58,976 nt of DNA from Spirochaetes bacterium RBG_16_49_21 (GCA_001829495.1 MIBJ01000079.1:4820-63795); one strand, 5' to 3'; numbered from the stretch's first letter, positions 26,525 to 35,982 are shown. Made by a program: numbers and translations. Notes: generated by a model not told the origin, from the sequence alone.

Positions 26525-27966
26525 AGCATATCTTCGAAAAAAGCGTTCCCGGCAGAACCGGCGTTGACGCCGGCCCGGTGAAACAGGGTACCGAGGAAAA
26601 GCTGCATAGCCGGCTTCGAAGAAAGACCGAGAGCCTACTTCCGGAGGTGTCCGAGCTTGACGTGGTTCGGCACTATGTGCGGCTTTCCCAGCTCAATTTT
26701 TCAGTAGACACGCACTTTTATCCCCTGGGGTCATGCACCATGAAGTACAATCCCAAGGTGAACGAGACGGTGGCGGCCCTGCCCGGGTTCGCCGGCCTTC
26801 ACCCGCTCATGGCATACCTGGACGATTCAGCGGTACAAGGGGCCCTCGATGTCATCTACGAGCTTTCTTCCCTCCTCGCCGAGATCACCGGCATGAAGGG
26901 GGTCACGACCCAGCCGTATGCGGGTGCGCACGGTGAGCTGACCGGGATATTGCTCATGGCTGCGTATCACCGGAACAGGGGGAAGAGCAAAAAATACGTG
27001 ATAGTCCCGGATGAGGCACACGGCACCAATCCGGCCAGCGCGGCAATGGCCGGATATTCGGTGATATCCATACCGGTCAACCGCGACGGCAGCATAGACC
27101 GGACTCTGTTAAAGGAAAAGATGAACGACGAGGTCGCGGGCATAATGCTCACCCTTCCCAATACCCTGGGGATCTTTTCCCGGGAAATCAGGGAGATTGC
27201 TGAAATGGCGCGGGAGCATGACGCGCTCCTGTACAACGACGGTGCGAATCTGAACGCGATCCTGGGCAAGACGCGGCCGGGCGACATCGGGTTCGACATT
27301 GTGCATATGAATTTACATAAGACCTTTTCAACGCCGCACGGCAGCGGCGGGCCGGGCGGTGGCGTGGTGGCGGTATCGGAGAGGCTTACGGGTTTTCTTC
27401 CGACGCCGGTAGTCGGCCGCTCGGCTGAAGGGAGATATTATCTGGATTTTAACGTCAAAAATTCCATAGGGAGCGTGGCTTCCTTTTTCGGCAACTTCGC
27501 CATATTGCTTCGCGCCCTGGTCTATATAACCATGCTCGGCAGGGAAGGGCTCATCGATGTTTCCGAGAAGGCGGTGCTGAACGCGAATTATATCCGCGTG
27601 AAACTTAAAGAATATTACGATCTTCCCTATGACCGGACATGCATGCACGAGTGCGTGTTCTCGGCAAAGCGGCAGGTGCAGAAGGGCGGCATACACGCCA
27701 TTGACATTGCAAAGGCGCTGATAGAGCGGGGATTCCATCCGCCCACGATCTACTTCCCCCTGGTGGTGAGCGAGGCTTTAATGATCGAGCCGACTGAAAC
27801 GGAATCCAAGGAGACGATAGACGAATTCATACAAGCCATGATCGAAATAGCCCGTCTGGCCGAAACCGATCCGGAGCGGATCAGGAGCGCGCCGGGCAAC
27901 ACCCCTGTTTCACGGCCCGATGAAGCCAAGGCGGGGCGGGAGTTGAAATTGACATGCAACCTATAG
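26521..27966 (+). CDS. gcvPB: Glycine dehydrogenase (decarboxylating) subunit 2
   Basis: 481 residues. The PLP-binding Lys lies in HMNLHKTFSTPHGSGGPG (about residue 266); DEAHGTNPASAAMAGY and YPLGSCTMKYNPK are also family signatures. It catalyses glycine decarboxylation and transfer of the aminomethyl group to lipoyl-GcvH. Its end overlaps the LipM-like start by 13 bases. Confidence 0.94.
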   Translation: MKHIFEKSVPGRTGVDAGPVKQGTEEKLHSRLRRKTESLLPEVSELDVVRHYVRLSQLNFSVDTHFYPLGSCTMKYNPKVNETVAALPGFAGLHPLMAYLDDSAVQGALDVIYELSSLLAEITGMKGVTTQPYAGAHGELTGILLMAAYHRNRGKSKKYVIVPDEAHGTNPASAAMAGYSVISIPVNRDGSIDRTLLKEKMNDEVAGIMLTLPNTLGIFSREIREIAEMAREHDALLYNDGANLNAILGKTRPGDIGFDIVHMNLHKTFSTPHGSGGPGGGVVAVSERLTGFLPTPVVGRSAEGRYYLDFNVKNSIGSVASFFGNFAILLRALVYITMLGREGLIDVSEKAVLNANYIRVKLKEYYDLPYDRTCMHECVFSAKRQVQKGGIHAIDIAKALIERGFHPPTIYFPLVVSEALMIEPTETESKETIDEFIQAMIEIARLAETDPERIRSAPGNTPVSRPDEAKAGRELKLTCNL

Positions 27967-28796
27967 AGGTGCGTCTCATACCCTATAAGCGGCTTTCCGG
28001 ATATGAAAACATGGCGATCGACGAGTACCTCATCTATCTTCATGAGCGTACCGGCACGCCGATGCTCAGGGTTTATGGATGGAGCAGGCCGGCCATATCC
28101 CTGGGGAGATATCAGCGGGCCGATTGCCTTGATTTGGAAGCGTGCAGGCGGGATCGTATCGACGTTGTAAGAAGAATTACCGGAGGCGGCGCCATATTTC
28201 ATGACGATGAGCTCACCTATTCATTCGTCTGTTCGGACGCACTTGTCGGAATACGGGATCTTCCGATCAGGCAATCCTTTGAAAAGCTGAACAGCTTTAT
28301 TATCGACCTGTACCGGGGATTCGGCCTTAGGGCGCATTTTGCAAAGGATATGGATAAGCGGATAGGCCGAGGCCCGGATAAATCCGCCGCCTTCTGCTTT
28401 TCAGGCAGGCAGGAGTATGATATTCTCGTCAATGCCCGGAAAATGGGCGGCAATGCGCAGCGGAGAACACGGGGGATCCTGTTCCAGCACGGCTCCATAC
28501 CGCTGACGATAACTATCGATTCGATACGGAAATACTTCCGCACACCTATCGAATCCGGGGAATTCACCTCATTGAATCATGCCCTCGGCAGGAAAGCGGA
28601 TTACCCTGAGCTGGCACTTCGACTTGCGGATTCATTTAAAGCCATGATGAATGCTGAATTGTCTATTGACGATATGGGCCCCCGGGATACGGACGCGATA
28701 TGCTCTATAGTTGAAAAAAAGTATATTCGTGACCGGTGGAACCTTGATGCCGGAACAGAGGATAATGAAATTACCCGGACGAAAGCGGCGCAATAA
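27954..28796 (+). CDS. lipM: Octanoyltransferase / lipoate-protein ligase family (LipM-like)
   Basis: 280 residues of the BPL/LPL fold. RRITGGGAIFHDDELTYSF binds the lipoate/octanoate carboxylate. The Cys in AAFCFSGRQEYDIL corresponds to the acyl-enzyme Cys of LipM, and GGNAQRRTRGILFQHGSIPL follows. It should load octanoyl groups onto GcvH and other lipoyl domains, the step before LipA. It could instead be an LplA-type ligase, but the Cys and absence of the C-terminal accessory domain favour LipM. Confidence 0.78.
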   Translation: MQPIEVRLIPYKRLSGYENMAIDEYLIYLHERTGTPMLRVYGWSRPAISLGRYQRADCLDLEACRRDRIDVVRRITGGGAIFHDDELTYSFVCSDALVGIRDLPIRQSFEKLNSFIIDLYRGFGLRAHFAKDMDKRIGRGPDKSAAFCFSGRQEYDILVNARKMGGNAQRRTRGILFQHGSIPLTITIDSIRKYFRTPIESGEFTSLNHALGRKADYPELALRLADSFKAMMNAELSIDDMGPRDTDAICSIVEKKYIRDRWNLDAGTEDNEITRTKAAQ

Positions 28797-29613
28797 AAAA
28801 ATCGATTTCCGCGCCATGCATGAAACCGAGCGGCTTCTCAGGGGCCTCGGCCTCCATACCGTGTGCGTTCAGGCCCGGTGCCCTAATATATCCGAATGCT
28901 TTAACAGAAAGACCGCAACCTTTCTCATTCTGGGAGATATCTGCACCCGGAGATGCGGGTTCTGCGGCGTACGGCACGGCATGCCCGGGCCGGTCGACCC
29001 GTACGAGCCCGGCCGGGTCGTGGAGGCGGCCGCCCGGATGGGGCTGCGGCATCTGGTCGCGACCTCGGTTACCCGCGATGATCTTGACGACGGCGGCGCC
29101 GGAATGTTCGCAGAGCTGATCCGCAGATTGAGGGAGCATGACTCATCACTGAAGGTTGAGGTACTCGTTCCCGATTTCAGGGGCGATGAGTCTGCCGCGG
29201 CTACGGTTGCTCTCGCCGGGCCGGATATATTCGGCCATAATATCGAAACCGTGCCCTCGCTCTACCCGGCCAAAAAGGGGGGAGATTATAACCGGAGCCT
29301 CGCGGTGTTGTCGTGCGCGAAAGCATGCGCACCCGGCTTGAGAACCAAGTCCGGCCTGCTCCTCGGCCTGGGCGAAACAGAGGCTGAGGTTGTGGCCGTG
29401 TTCCATGATCTACGCAGCGTCGGGTGCGATTATCTGAGCATCGGCCAGTATCTTCAGCCCGGAAGGCTTAATCTGCCAGTACGGGAATATGTTTCGCCGG
29501 AGGCGTTTGAACGATATAAGATCAAGGCTCATGAAGCCGGATTCTTCCACGTGGAGAGCGGCGCGTATGTGCGGAGCTCATACCTGGCCGAGCGGTATGA
29601 ACAGCGGTCTTAA
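28747..29613 (+). CDS. lipA: Lipoyl synthase
   Basis: 288 residues from ATG 28747; a longer frame from 28711 and a shorter one from 28765 are possible. Two [4Fe-4S] motifs are clear: CVQARCPNISEC (auxiliary cluster, sulfur donor) and CTRRCGFCGV (radical SAM). SVTRDDLDDGGA and GQYLQPGRLNLPVREYVSPE are typical. It inserts two sulfurs into octanoyl groups. It overlaps the LipM-like gene by about 50 bp. Confidence 0.93.
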   Translation: MPEQRIMKLPGRKRRNKKIDFRAMHETERLLRGLGLHTVCVQARCPNISECFNRKTATFLILGDICTRRCGFCGVRHGMPGPVDPYEPGRVVEAAARMGLRHLVATSVTRDDLDDGGAGMFAELIRRLREHDSSLKVEVLVPDFRGDESAAATVALAGPDIFGHNIETVPSLYPAKKGGDYNRSLAVLSCAKACAPGLRTKSGLLLGLGETEAEVVAVFHDLRSVGCDYLSIGQYLQPGRLNLPVREYVSPEAFERYKIKAHEAGFFHVESGAYVRSSYLAERYEQRS

Positions 29614-29627
29614 TTAGGAGAGTTGTC

Positions 29628-30743
29628 ATGATCATAGGGGTTCCCCGGGAAGTCAAATCCGATGAGAACAGGGTAAGCATTACGCCCGCGGGCGTGCATG
29701 AATTCGTGAAAAGCCGCCATGAGGTCATAATAGAGAAGGGGGCCGGACTGGGCAGCGGGATTCTGGACGCGGAGTACGAGAGCGAGGGTGCCCGGCTCAA
29801 GCGAAGCGCCGGTGAAATCTATAAAAATGCCGAGATGATTATCAAGGTCAAGGAGCCGCAGCAACAGGAGATTGAAATGCTTCATCAGGGCCAGATACTC
29901 TGCACCTTTCTTCACCTTGCCCCGGATAAGCACCTGACCGCCGGGCTTTTGGATAAGGGGATAATCGGCATCGCCTACGAGACGATCGAGGTCGACGGAA
30001 AGCTCGTCTGCCTTGAGCCCATGAGCGAAATAGCGGGAAAGATCTCTTCCCTAATGGGAGCGTATTACCTTTCCAGCGCCCATGGGGGCAAGGGCATACT
30101 TGCCGGCGGCGTGGCGGGCGTGCACAGCGCCAATTTTTTGGTTCTCGGCGGAGGAACTGCGGGCATCAACGCGGCCAAGGTGGCGGCCGGCCTCGGCGCA
30201 AAAGTCGCGGTTATGGACATCGACCTGGAGAGAATGCGCTACCTGGAGGACGTGCTCCCCAAGAACTGCGAGACGATCATGTCGAATAAAATCAATATCG
30301 AATTCGAGATCGCCCGGGCCGACGTGATCATCGGCACGGTTCTTATTCCGGGAGCGAAGACCCCGAAGCTCGTTACCCGGGAGATGCTGGGCGTCATGAA
30401 GCAGGGTACGGTGATCGTGGACGTCTCGATAGATCAGGGCGGATGCGCGGAAACGTCGCGCCCCACGACGCACTCCAACCCCGTGTATGACGTCGGCGGC
30501 GTTATACACTACTGCGTGACCAACATGCCGGCAGCGTATCCCCGCTCATCCACCTTTGCCCTTACCAATGCAACGCTCCCGTTCGCATTGGAGATCGCCG
30601 GCTCCGGGTGGAAAAAAGCAGCGCTGCGGAGCAGCGCGATAGCCATGGGCGTTAACATAGCGGAAGGGCGGGTCGTATATCAGCATGTGGCAGAGGCGCA
30701 CGCACTTCCCTATGTTCCGATAGAAGAGGTTCTCCGTATCTAG
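29628..30743 (+). CDS. ald: Alanine dehydrogenase
   Basis: 371 residues; starts MIIGVPREVKSDENRVSITP, the family N-terminus. The NAD fold is VLGGGTAGINAAKVAAGLGA (about 170-190), and VVDVSIDQGGCAETSRPTTH is a further signature. AGGAG lies 7 bases upstream. It interconverts alanine and pyruvate plus ammonia. Following the gcv/lip genes it suggests use of glycine and alanine as nitrogen or carbon sources. The stop overlaps the convergent gene by 4 bases. Confidence 0.94.
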   Translation: MIIGVPREVKSDENRVSITPAGVHEFVKSRHEVIIEKGAGLGSGILDAEYESEGARLKRSAGEIYKNAEMIIKVKEPQQQEIEMLHQGQILCTFLHLAPDKHLTAGLLDKGIIGIAYETIEVDGKLVCLEPMSEIAGKISSLMGAYYLSSAHGGKGILAGGVAGVHSANFLVLGGGTAGINAAKVAAGLGAKVAVMDIDLERMRYLEDVLPKNCETIMSNKINIEFEIARADVIIGTVLIPGAKTPKLVTREMLGVMKQGTVIVDVSIDQGGCAETSRPTTHSNPVYDVGGVIHYCVTNMPAAYPRSSTFALTNATLPFALEIAGSGWKKAALRSSAIAMGVNIAEGRVVYQHVAEAHALPYVPIEEVLRI

Positions 30744-31306
30744 AATCCCTCGTATGTCTTATCGACTTTCTTTCTTTTTTCCTCTTCCTTGAGATTTCGG
30801 TCGCGCGTTTCTTTGATTTCCTTGCGCTGCAGGTCGATATAATTAACTTCAACAACGCAGGGTATGAATTTCTGATTTCTACAGTAATAGCTTTCCCACA
30901 GAGTTACCGAATATCTCTTCTCGATAAGCCAGCGCCCCATCAGGTATAATTTGTCCCCTTCATCCCATTCCTCATTCGTATAGTCGTTCGGCTGACCGTA
31001 TTTATCCACCAGACGTTTTTTCACTTCAGCGATATCGCCGTATTTGAGCTGGACATTTATTTTATACAGGCTGCTGCTTTGATCAAAAAAGAGATTCGTC
31101 TGGATCGTTTCCCCCATATTCAGCAGAATATCGCCGCTGATCTGATATTTGACCGCGTTTCCGCTGTACTTCTTCGCAATAATCTTTTTGACTTCGTCCC
31201 TGGCCTGACCCAGGCTGAAATCTTTATATCCGATTTGGAGCTCATACGGATGGGTATTCAACGGCATAAGCAATAGTGCAATGAGTCCGGCGTATATCGT
31301 TTTCAT
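30740..31306 (-). CDS. Secreted hypothetical protein
   Basis: 188 residues from ATG 31306, chosen for the perfect TAAGGAGG about 6 bases upstream and because it places the signal peptide (KTIYAGLIALLLMPLNTHPY) at the N-terminus. The mature part (FSLGQARDEVKKIIAKKY, VKKRLVDKYGQPNDYTNEEW) is mixed alpha/beta, with a Lys/Glu-rich C-terminus that is probably helical. No recognised family. Probably periplasmic. Confidence 0.65.
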   Translation of the reverse strand: MKTIYAGLIALLLMPLNTHPYELQIGYKDFSLGQARDEVKKIIAKKYSGNAVKYQISGDILLNMGETIQTNLFFDQSSSLYKINVQLKYGDIAEVKKRLVDKYGQPNDYTNEEWDEGDKLYLMGRWLIEKRYSVTLWESYYCRNQKFIPCVVEVNYIDLQRKEIKETRDRNLKEEEKRKKVDKTYEGF

Positions 31307-31342
31307 AAAAGCCTCCTTAGTTAGGATTAAGAGTCGGCAATT

Positions 31343-31433
31343 GGTAACCGCCGATTCACGCCGATAAACGCAGATAAAATCAGTAATTTTATCCAATTCT
31401 AATCTGCGTTAATCTGCGTCCATCGGCGGTTCC
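31343..31433. repeat. Palindromic repeat, CGCCGATTCACGCCGATAAA family
   Basis: A shorter copy of the element at 21466-21623; arms ggtaaccgccgattcacgcc and aatctgcgtccatcggcggt then tcc. It occupies most of the gap 31307-31614; the rest of that gap is the probable mgsA promoter region, in which I see no clear box. Confidence 0.8.
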
Positions 31434-31614
31434 ATTATTATACCTGAGCAGTTATAAAATATCAATTATTTTTTTCTCTGATAAGTCATTGACATACGGG
31501 ATACCGGTCGTTTATTTTCACGGTTTATGGATAAGTCCGGAAAAAGTTTAGGAACTCTCCTAATAAATAACTTTTTTATTTGCCGAGTGTCCAATATCCA
31601 CAGGAGGTTTTTTC

Positions 31615-32079
31615 ATGAAAAGAAAGCGGATAGCCTTAGTGGCGCATGACAACAGAAAAAGAGATCTCATCGAGTGGGTGGAGTGGAACTGGAAAATTCT
31701 TGTTCTGCATGATCTGGTCTGCACCGGCACGACAGGACAATTGGTCGAAGCGGCGCTCAGGAGAAAAGCGAATGACACCGACGGCATCACGGTCAATGTC
31801 GCAAAACTGAAATCCGGCCCGCTCGGCGGCGATCAGCAGCTCGGCGCATATATAGCCGATTCCAAGATCGACATAGTGATTTTCCTGTGGGATCCCATGG
31901 AGCCTCAGCCCCATGACGTCGATGTCAAGGCGCTGCTCCGGATCTGCGTACTCTACAATGTCCCCACCGCGTGCAACCGCTCCACCGCGGATTTTCTGAT
32001 CTCATCCCCGCTGATGAATGATGAATATAACCCGATCCAGGCGGATTATTCCGGCTACATCAATAGACATCTTTCCTGA
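31615..32079 (+). CDS. mgsA: Methylglyoxal synthase
   Basis: 154 residues. KRIALVAHDNRKRDLIEWVE at the start, the phosphate-binding VCTGTTGQLVEAAL, KSGPLGGDQQLGAYI (catalytic Asp in the GGDQQ block) and VPTACNRSTADFLI match the family. It converts dihydroxyacetone phosphate to methylglyoxal, bypassing lower glycolysis under phosphate limitation. AGGAGG stands 8 bases before the ATG. It appears monocistronic. Confidence 0.94.
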   Translation: MKRKRIALVAHDNRKRDLIEWVEWNWKILVLHDLVCTGTTGQLVEAALRRKANDTDGITVNVAKLKSGPLGGDQQLGAYIADSKIDIVIFLWDPMEPQPHDVDVKALLRICVLYNVPTACNRSTADFLISSPLMNDEYNPIQADYSGYINRHLS

Positions 32080-32165
32080 CCGGCAGGCAGGAACCGTGAA
32101 TAAATTCTGGCGGAGTAAAAAAAATTACTTGCAATTCATGATGCTGAATTCCTGATATTTAAAAA

Positions 32166-33122
32166 TTGCATTTTGACCGGAAACGGCAAAGAGGAGGCAA
32201 AAATATCAGCGTATTAGATGCAATTGGAGATACCCCCCTGGTTGAAATAAGCAGGATGTGGGATTCCGATAAAACGGGAGTACGTATTCTGGCCAAGCTT
32301 GAGGGCGCCAATCCCGGCGGGTCTGTCAAGGACCGGCCGGCCTTTTACATGATAAAAAAGGCCATCGAATCGGGCGAGTTGACCCGCGACAGGACCATCC
32401 TGGAGCCGACGTCGGGCAATACCGGCATCGGCATGGCCATGATTGCCTCCGCCATGGGTTACCGGATCAAGCTCATCATGCCCGCATGCGTGAGTGAAGA
32501 GCGGCGCTCGATCCTGACCGCCATGGGCGCGGAGCTAGAGCTGACGCCCGGCTGCGACAGAACCGACGGCGCCATAACCCGCGCGCTTCATATCGTCGAG
32601 CACTTTCCCGAGCAGTACTATATGCCGAATCAATTCGCGAACTCCGCCAACTGGATTGCCCATTACGAGACCACGGCGCCCGAGATCGTCCGGGACACCG
32701 ACGGCGGGGCCGATGCCTTTGTGGCGGGAATGGGAACCACCGGCACCCTTATGGGGTGTTCGCGCTTTTTCCGGGAGCATAGCCCAAGGACCAAGGTCAT
32801 AGGCGTGGAGCCTTCCCTCGACCACCGGATCCAGGGATTGAAGAACATGCATGAGTCGATCGTTCCGGATATCTATGAACCCGGCCTCCTGGACGGCACA
32901 ATCGAGTGTTCGGATGATAACGCCTTCGACACGGTGCGCAACCTCGCCCTGACGGAGGGGCTTTTCTGCGGCATATCGAGCGGCGCAGCCATGTGGGGGG
33001 CCATGAACGCAGCCAGAAACCTGCAGCGCGGCTCCACCGTTGTGGTGCTGTTTCCTGACCGCGGCGACCGGTATCTTTCAACCGAAGTCTTCCGCTCCGT
33101 CTGCGCTATATGCCCTCCATAA
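32166..33122 (+). CDS. Cysteine synthase (CysK/CysM family)
   Basis: Up to 318 residues from a TTG at 32166. The well-spaced AGAGGAGG (32190-32197) instead points to a start at ATC 32205, giving ISVLDAIGDTPLVEISRMWD; no ATG or GTG is in frame there. PLP Lys lies in GANPGGSVKDRPAFY; EPTSGNTGIGMAM binds the substrate and GTTGTLMGCSRFF the phosphate. It makes cysteine from O-acetylserine and sulfide. The next gene is serine acetyltransferase, supporting this role. Confidence 0.88.
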   Translation: MHFDRKRQRGGKNISVLDAIGDTPLVEISRMWDSDKTGVRILAKLEGANPGGSVKDRPAFYMIKKAIESGELTRDRTILEPTSGNTGIGMAMIASAMGYRIKLIMPACVSEERRSILTAMGAELELTPGCDRTDGAITRALHIVEHFPEQYYMPNQFANSANWIAHYETTAPEIVRDTDGGADAFVAGMGTTGTLMGCSRFFREHSPRTKVIGVEPSLDHRIQGLKNMHESIVPDIYEPGLLDGTIECSDDNAFDTVRNLALTEGLFCGISSGAAMWGAMNAARNLQRGSTVVVLFPDRGDRYLSTEVFRSVCAICPP

Positions 33123-33155
33123 CCCGGCGCGGGAATAACGGAAAAGGAGGCGGCG

Positions 33156-34109
33156 GTGGAATCAAAAATCGAAAATAATAATGACCGGCTGACCGAAGAG
33201 ACCATCAATCAGATCGTCGATTCCTTATGCAGACTAGAATCGTACAAGCTGGTGTATCACCGCACCTATCACGACTTCCCCATGCCTTCGATCGCCCAGC
33301 TCAGAGAGATCGTCGAGCTGCTGAAGTCTGTTTTATTCCCCGGATATTTTGTCAATTCGGACATTAAACCGTCGACCATGAAATATTATATCGGCTCGAC
33401 CATAGACCGGGTATACAGCCTTATGGCCGAGCAGGTCAAGCGGGGATTCTGCTTCGCCTGCGCCGAGGCAGGGCAGGATCACCAGTACTGCGAAGATTGT
33501 GAAAGCAGATCCAAGGATATTGCGCGGCGATTTCTCCTCTCCATGCCCCTGCTGCGGCGCCTCCTCACCCTTGACGCCCTTGCGGCCTATAACGGCGATC
33601 CGGCAGCCAAGAGCGTGGGGGAGACCATCTTCTGCTATCCGAGCCTGTCGGCGCTCGCCAACCATCGGATAGCCCACGAGCTGTACGAACTGGAGGTTCC
33701 GCTCATCTCCCGGATTATTTCCGAGATGGCCCATTCGGAAACCGGCATTGATATCCACCCCGGGGCCAGGATCGGTGAATCCTTATTCATCGATCACGGC
33801 ACCGGGGTGGTGATCGGCGAGACCGCGGTGATCGGCAATAACGTGCGGATTTACCAGGGCGTTACCCTGGGGGCGAAGAGCTTTCCCCTCGATTCCTCCG
33901 GAAATCCGATAAAGGGGATACCGCGGCATCCGATCGTGGAGGACGACGTCATCATTTACTCGGGCGCCACCATATTGGGCAGGGTGACTATCGGAAAGGG
34001 CGCCGAGATCGGCGGCAATGTCTGGCTCACGCGCGATGTGCCTGCCGGCGCCCGGATTCTGCAGGGACAGGCTGAGGAGTTTTATTTCAAGGACGGCACC
34101 GGGATTTAG
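33156..34109 (+). CDS. cysE: Serine O-acetyltransferase
   Basis: 317 residues from GTG 33156, with AAGGAGG 6 bases upstream. The first ~200 residues are a long helical region. Then a left-handed beta-helix follows: HPGARIGESLFIDHGTGVVI (His of the active site), GVTLGAKSF and IYSGATILGRVTIGKGAEI. It is longer than E. coli CysE and resembles the extended type. It produces O-acetylserine for the neighbouring cysteine synthase; the two genes are 33 bp apart. Confidence 0.9.
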   Translation: MESKIENNNDRLTEETINQIVDSLCRLESYKLVYHRTYHDFPMPSIAQLREIVELLKSVLFPGYFVNSDIKPSTMKYYIGSTIDRVYSLMAEQVKRGFCFACAEAGQDHQYCEDCESRSKDIARRFLLSMPLLRRLLTLDALAAYNGDPAAKSVGETIFCYPSLSALANHRIAHELYELEVPLISRIISEMAHSETGIDIHPGARIGESLFIDHGTGVVIGETAVIGNNVRIYQGVTLGAKSFPLDSSGNPIKGIPRHPIVEDDVIIYSGATILGRVTIGKGAEIGGNVWLTRDVPAGARILQGQAEEFYFKDGTGI

Positions 34110-34122
34110 CCGCCGGGAGCAG

Positions 34123-35472
34123 TCAGGCGCGTTTGAGAAGCTTCTGCGCGGCCGCGTTCACCGGATCCCAGACCGGCGAAAAGGGGGGCGCATATCCGAG
34201 GTCCAGGTAGGCGACATCCTCAACCTTCATCTTGGCAGCGACGGCAGTGGCGACGACGTCGGTGCGCAGGGCTGCACCATCGGTTCCGGCCACCTCGCCG
34301 CCGATCAGCTCTCTTGTTTTTGAATTGATGGTGAGGGACACAAGGATATTCTGCGACATCGGATAGTACCCGGCTCTCGACCTCCAGGTGACCGCTGTGG
34401 ATTCGGCTTCAATCCCCGCTTTTTGCGCATCATAGGCGTTTAAGCCTGTTTTGCCTACTTCCAGATCAAAGACTTTTACAAGCTGCGACCCCACGATGCC
34501 TTTAAACGCCTCGTGGGAGATACCTGCAGCCTGCAATCCTGCGACGCGACCCTGCTTGCTTGCGGTAGTGCCCAGGGGCATGTATATATCGCCGCCGGTT
34601 ATCAGGCTTTTGGCTGTGGCGCAGTCTCCCGCCGAATACACATCGGGAATATTTGTTTTTGATTTTTCATCCACGATGACGGCGCCGCGCTCGGTCGTCC
34701 GGAGGCCGCTATTTTTCAGGAATTCGGTGTTCGGCGCTATTCCGACGGATAGCAGGATAAAATCAGCCTCATACCGGTCGGCTCCTGCGCGCACCGTAAG
34801 CCTTTCGCCGGAGCTTTCTATCTCTTCGATATCAACCCCGGTCCGGACTGCGACGTTGTGCTCCCTGAGCGTGGCGGCGATCATCTCCCTGACCGTGGGC
34901 GTCATGGTCATGGCGACCGACTCAAACTTTTCGAGAATCGTGGTTTTAATGGAGAGCTTTGTGAGGGCCTCGGCCATTTCAAGGCCGACGAATCCGCCGC
35001 CGATAATTATGCCCGACTCCGGCTTGTGCGCGTCAAGATAGTGCTTGATCGCGATCCCCTCAGATAAATTTCTCAGAATGAAGACATGCGGGTGGTTAAC
35101 GCCTTTGATGGCCGGAACAACGGGCCGCGCGCCGGTTGCTATGACCAGCTTGCCGTAATGGTATTTCTCCACGCCGGATCCGGACTGCACGTCGACGATC
35201 TTTGACGAAAAATTAACCGCTGTTGAGACGGTATTGGTAAAAATTGCTATTTTTCTGTTTTTGATGAAATCATTCTTATCGATGACGATAAGGCTCTCCG
35301 GATTTTTTACATCTCCCGATATATAATACGGCATGCCGCATGCCGCATAAGAAACATGCTCTCCCCGCTCAAGCACTGCTATGCTCATATCGCTATTTAT
35401 TCTCCTCGCCTGAGATGCCGCGCTCATGCCGGCATCATCGCCGCCTATGATCAAAAGGTCATATTTTTTCAT
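34123..35472 (-). CDS. CoA-disulfide-reductase-type FAD/NAD(P)H oxidoreductase
   Basis: 449 residues. FAD-binding IIGGDDAGMSAASQARRI at the N-terminus, active-site Cys in VSYAACGMPYYISG (SFXXC-type of CoA disulfide reductases and NADH oxidases), second Rossmann GIIIGGGFVGLEMAEALTKL, FAD-binding IPDVYSAGDCA, and the pyridine-nucleotide-disulfide dimerisation domain (GKTGLNAYDAQKAGIEAES) near the C-terminus. Such enzymes reduce CoA disulfides, polysulfides or oxygen. It stands in an oxygen-defence neighbourhood. Confidence 0.87.
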   Translation of the reverse strand: MKKYDLLIIGGDDAGMSAASQARRINSDMSIAVLERGEHVSYAACGMPYYISGDVKNPESLIVIDKNDFIKNRKIAIFTNTVSTAVNFSSKIVDVQSGSGVEKYHYGKLVIATGARPVVPAIKGVNHPHVFILRNLSEGIAIKHYLDAHKPESGIIIGGGFVGLEMAEALTKLSIKTTILEKFESVAMTMTPTVREMIAATLREHNVAVRTGVDIEEIESSGERLTVRAGADRYEADFILLSVGIAPNTEFLKNSGLRTTERGAVIVDEKSKTNIPDVYSAGDCATAKSLITGGDIYMPLGTTASKQGRVAGLQAAGISHEAFKGIVGSQLVKVFDLEVGKTGLNAYDAQKAGIEAESTAVTWRSRAGYYPMSQNILVSLTINSKTRELIGGEVAGTDGAALRTDVVATAVAAKMKVEDVAYLDLGYAPPFSPVWDPVNAAAQKLLKRA

Positions 35473-35637
35473 GCAACACCTCCTTATTAGTAAAATAATA
35501 TCATCCGGGCTTTAACGGCAATAGGTTTTAAAGAATATGCTAAAATGCTAAAAATTTAGTTGACTCTGACTGCGCAAATCAGTAATTTATGATCAAGTGC
35601 TTTTTCTTACACAATGAAGCGAATCGGGGAGGAGCGG

Positions 35638-35940
35638 GTGAATATTAAGGTTACAGAAGTAGCGGCCGGTAAACTGAAGAAAATCATATCCGAATCGGAA
35701 TTAAACAGCCCGGTATTGCGCATATTATTCGCGGGATTCGGCTGAGGCGGACCCCGGTTGGGGCTGGCTCTGGATGAGCTGGGAGACACGAGCGATCACA
35801 TTATTGAAGTCGGCGGATTAAAAATAGTCACGGATAAAAGAGTCAAAGGCTATATGGCATATCTCGAGAACCTGACGATTAATTATACAGAGTCATGGCG
35901 CGGTTCCGGATTTGTCGTGGAAGGCCTGCCTTCGTGCTGA
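35638..35940 (+). CDS. HesB/IscA-like selenoprotein (in-frame UGA, Sec36)
   Basis: 100 residues from GTG 35638 (GGGGAGGAG at 35626-35634; an in-frame ATG at 35614 is less well placed). The frame is open except for one TGA at 35743-35745, which sits at the position of the family's key Cys. The flanking sequence reads LRILFAGFG-U-GGPRLGLALDELGD, matching the HesB-like GxGCGGPxxGLALDE motif, so UGA is most likely selenocysteine. N-terminal NIKVTEVAAGKLKKIISES and C-terminal GSGFVVEGLPSC fit the family too. HesB-like selenoproteins are known in bacteria; the exact role (Fe-S handling or redox) is not established. Confidence 0.82.
35746..35772 (+). promoter_or_regulatory. Candidate bacterial SECIS element
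   Basis: Directly after the in-frame UGA a short stem CCCC (35752-35755) / GGGG (35760-35763) closes the loop GGUU, with weaker pairing outside. Bacterial SECIS hairpins lie just 3' of UGA and show a GU in the apical loop. The stem is short and closer than in E. coli fdhF. Confidence 0.45.
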
Positions 35941-35982
35941 GAAACGCTTTTGACCTGAGGCTATATAAAAAGTTATATAATA

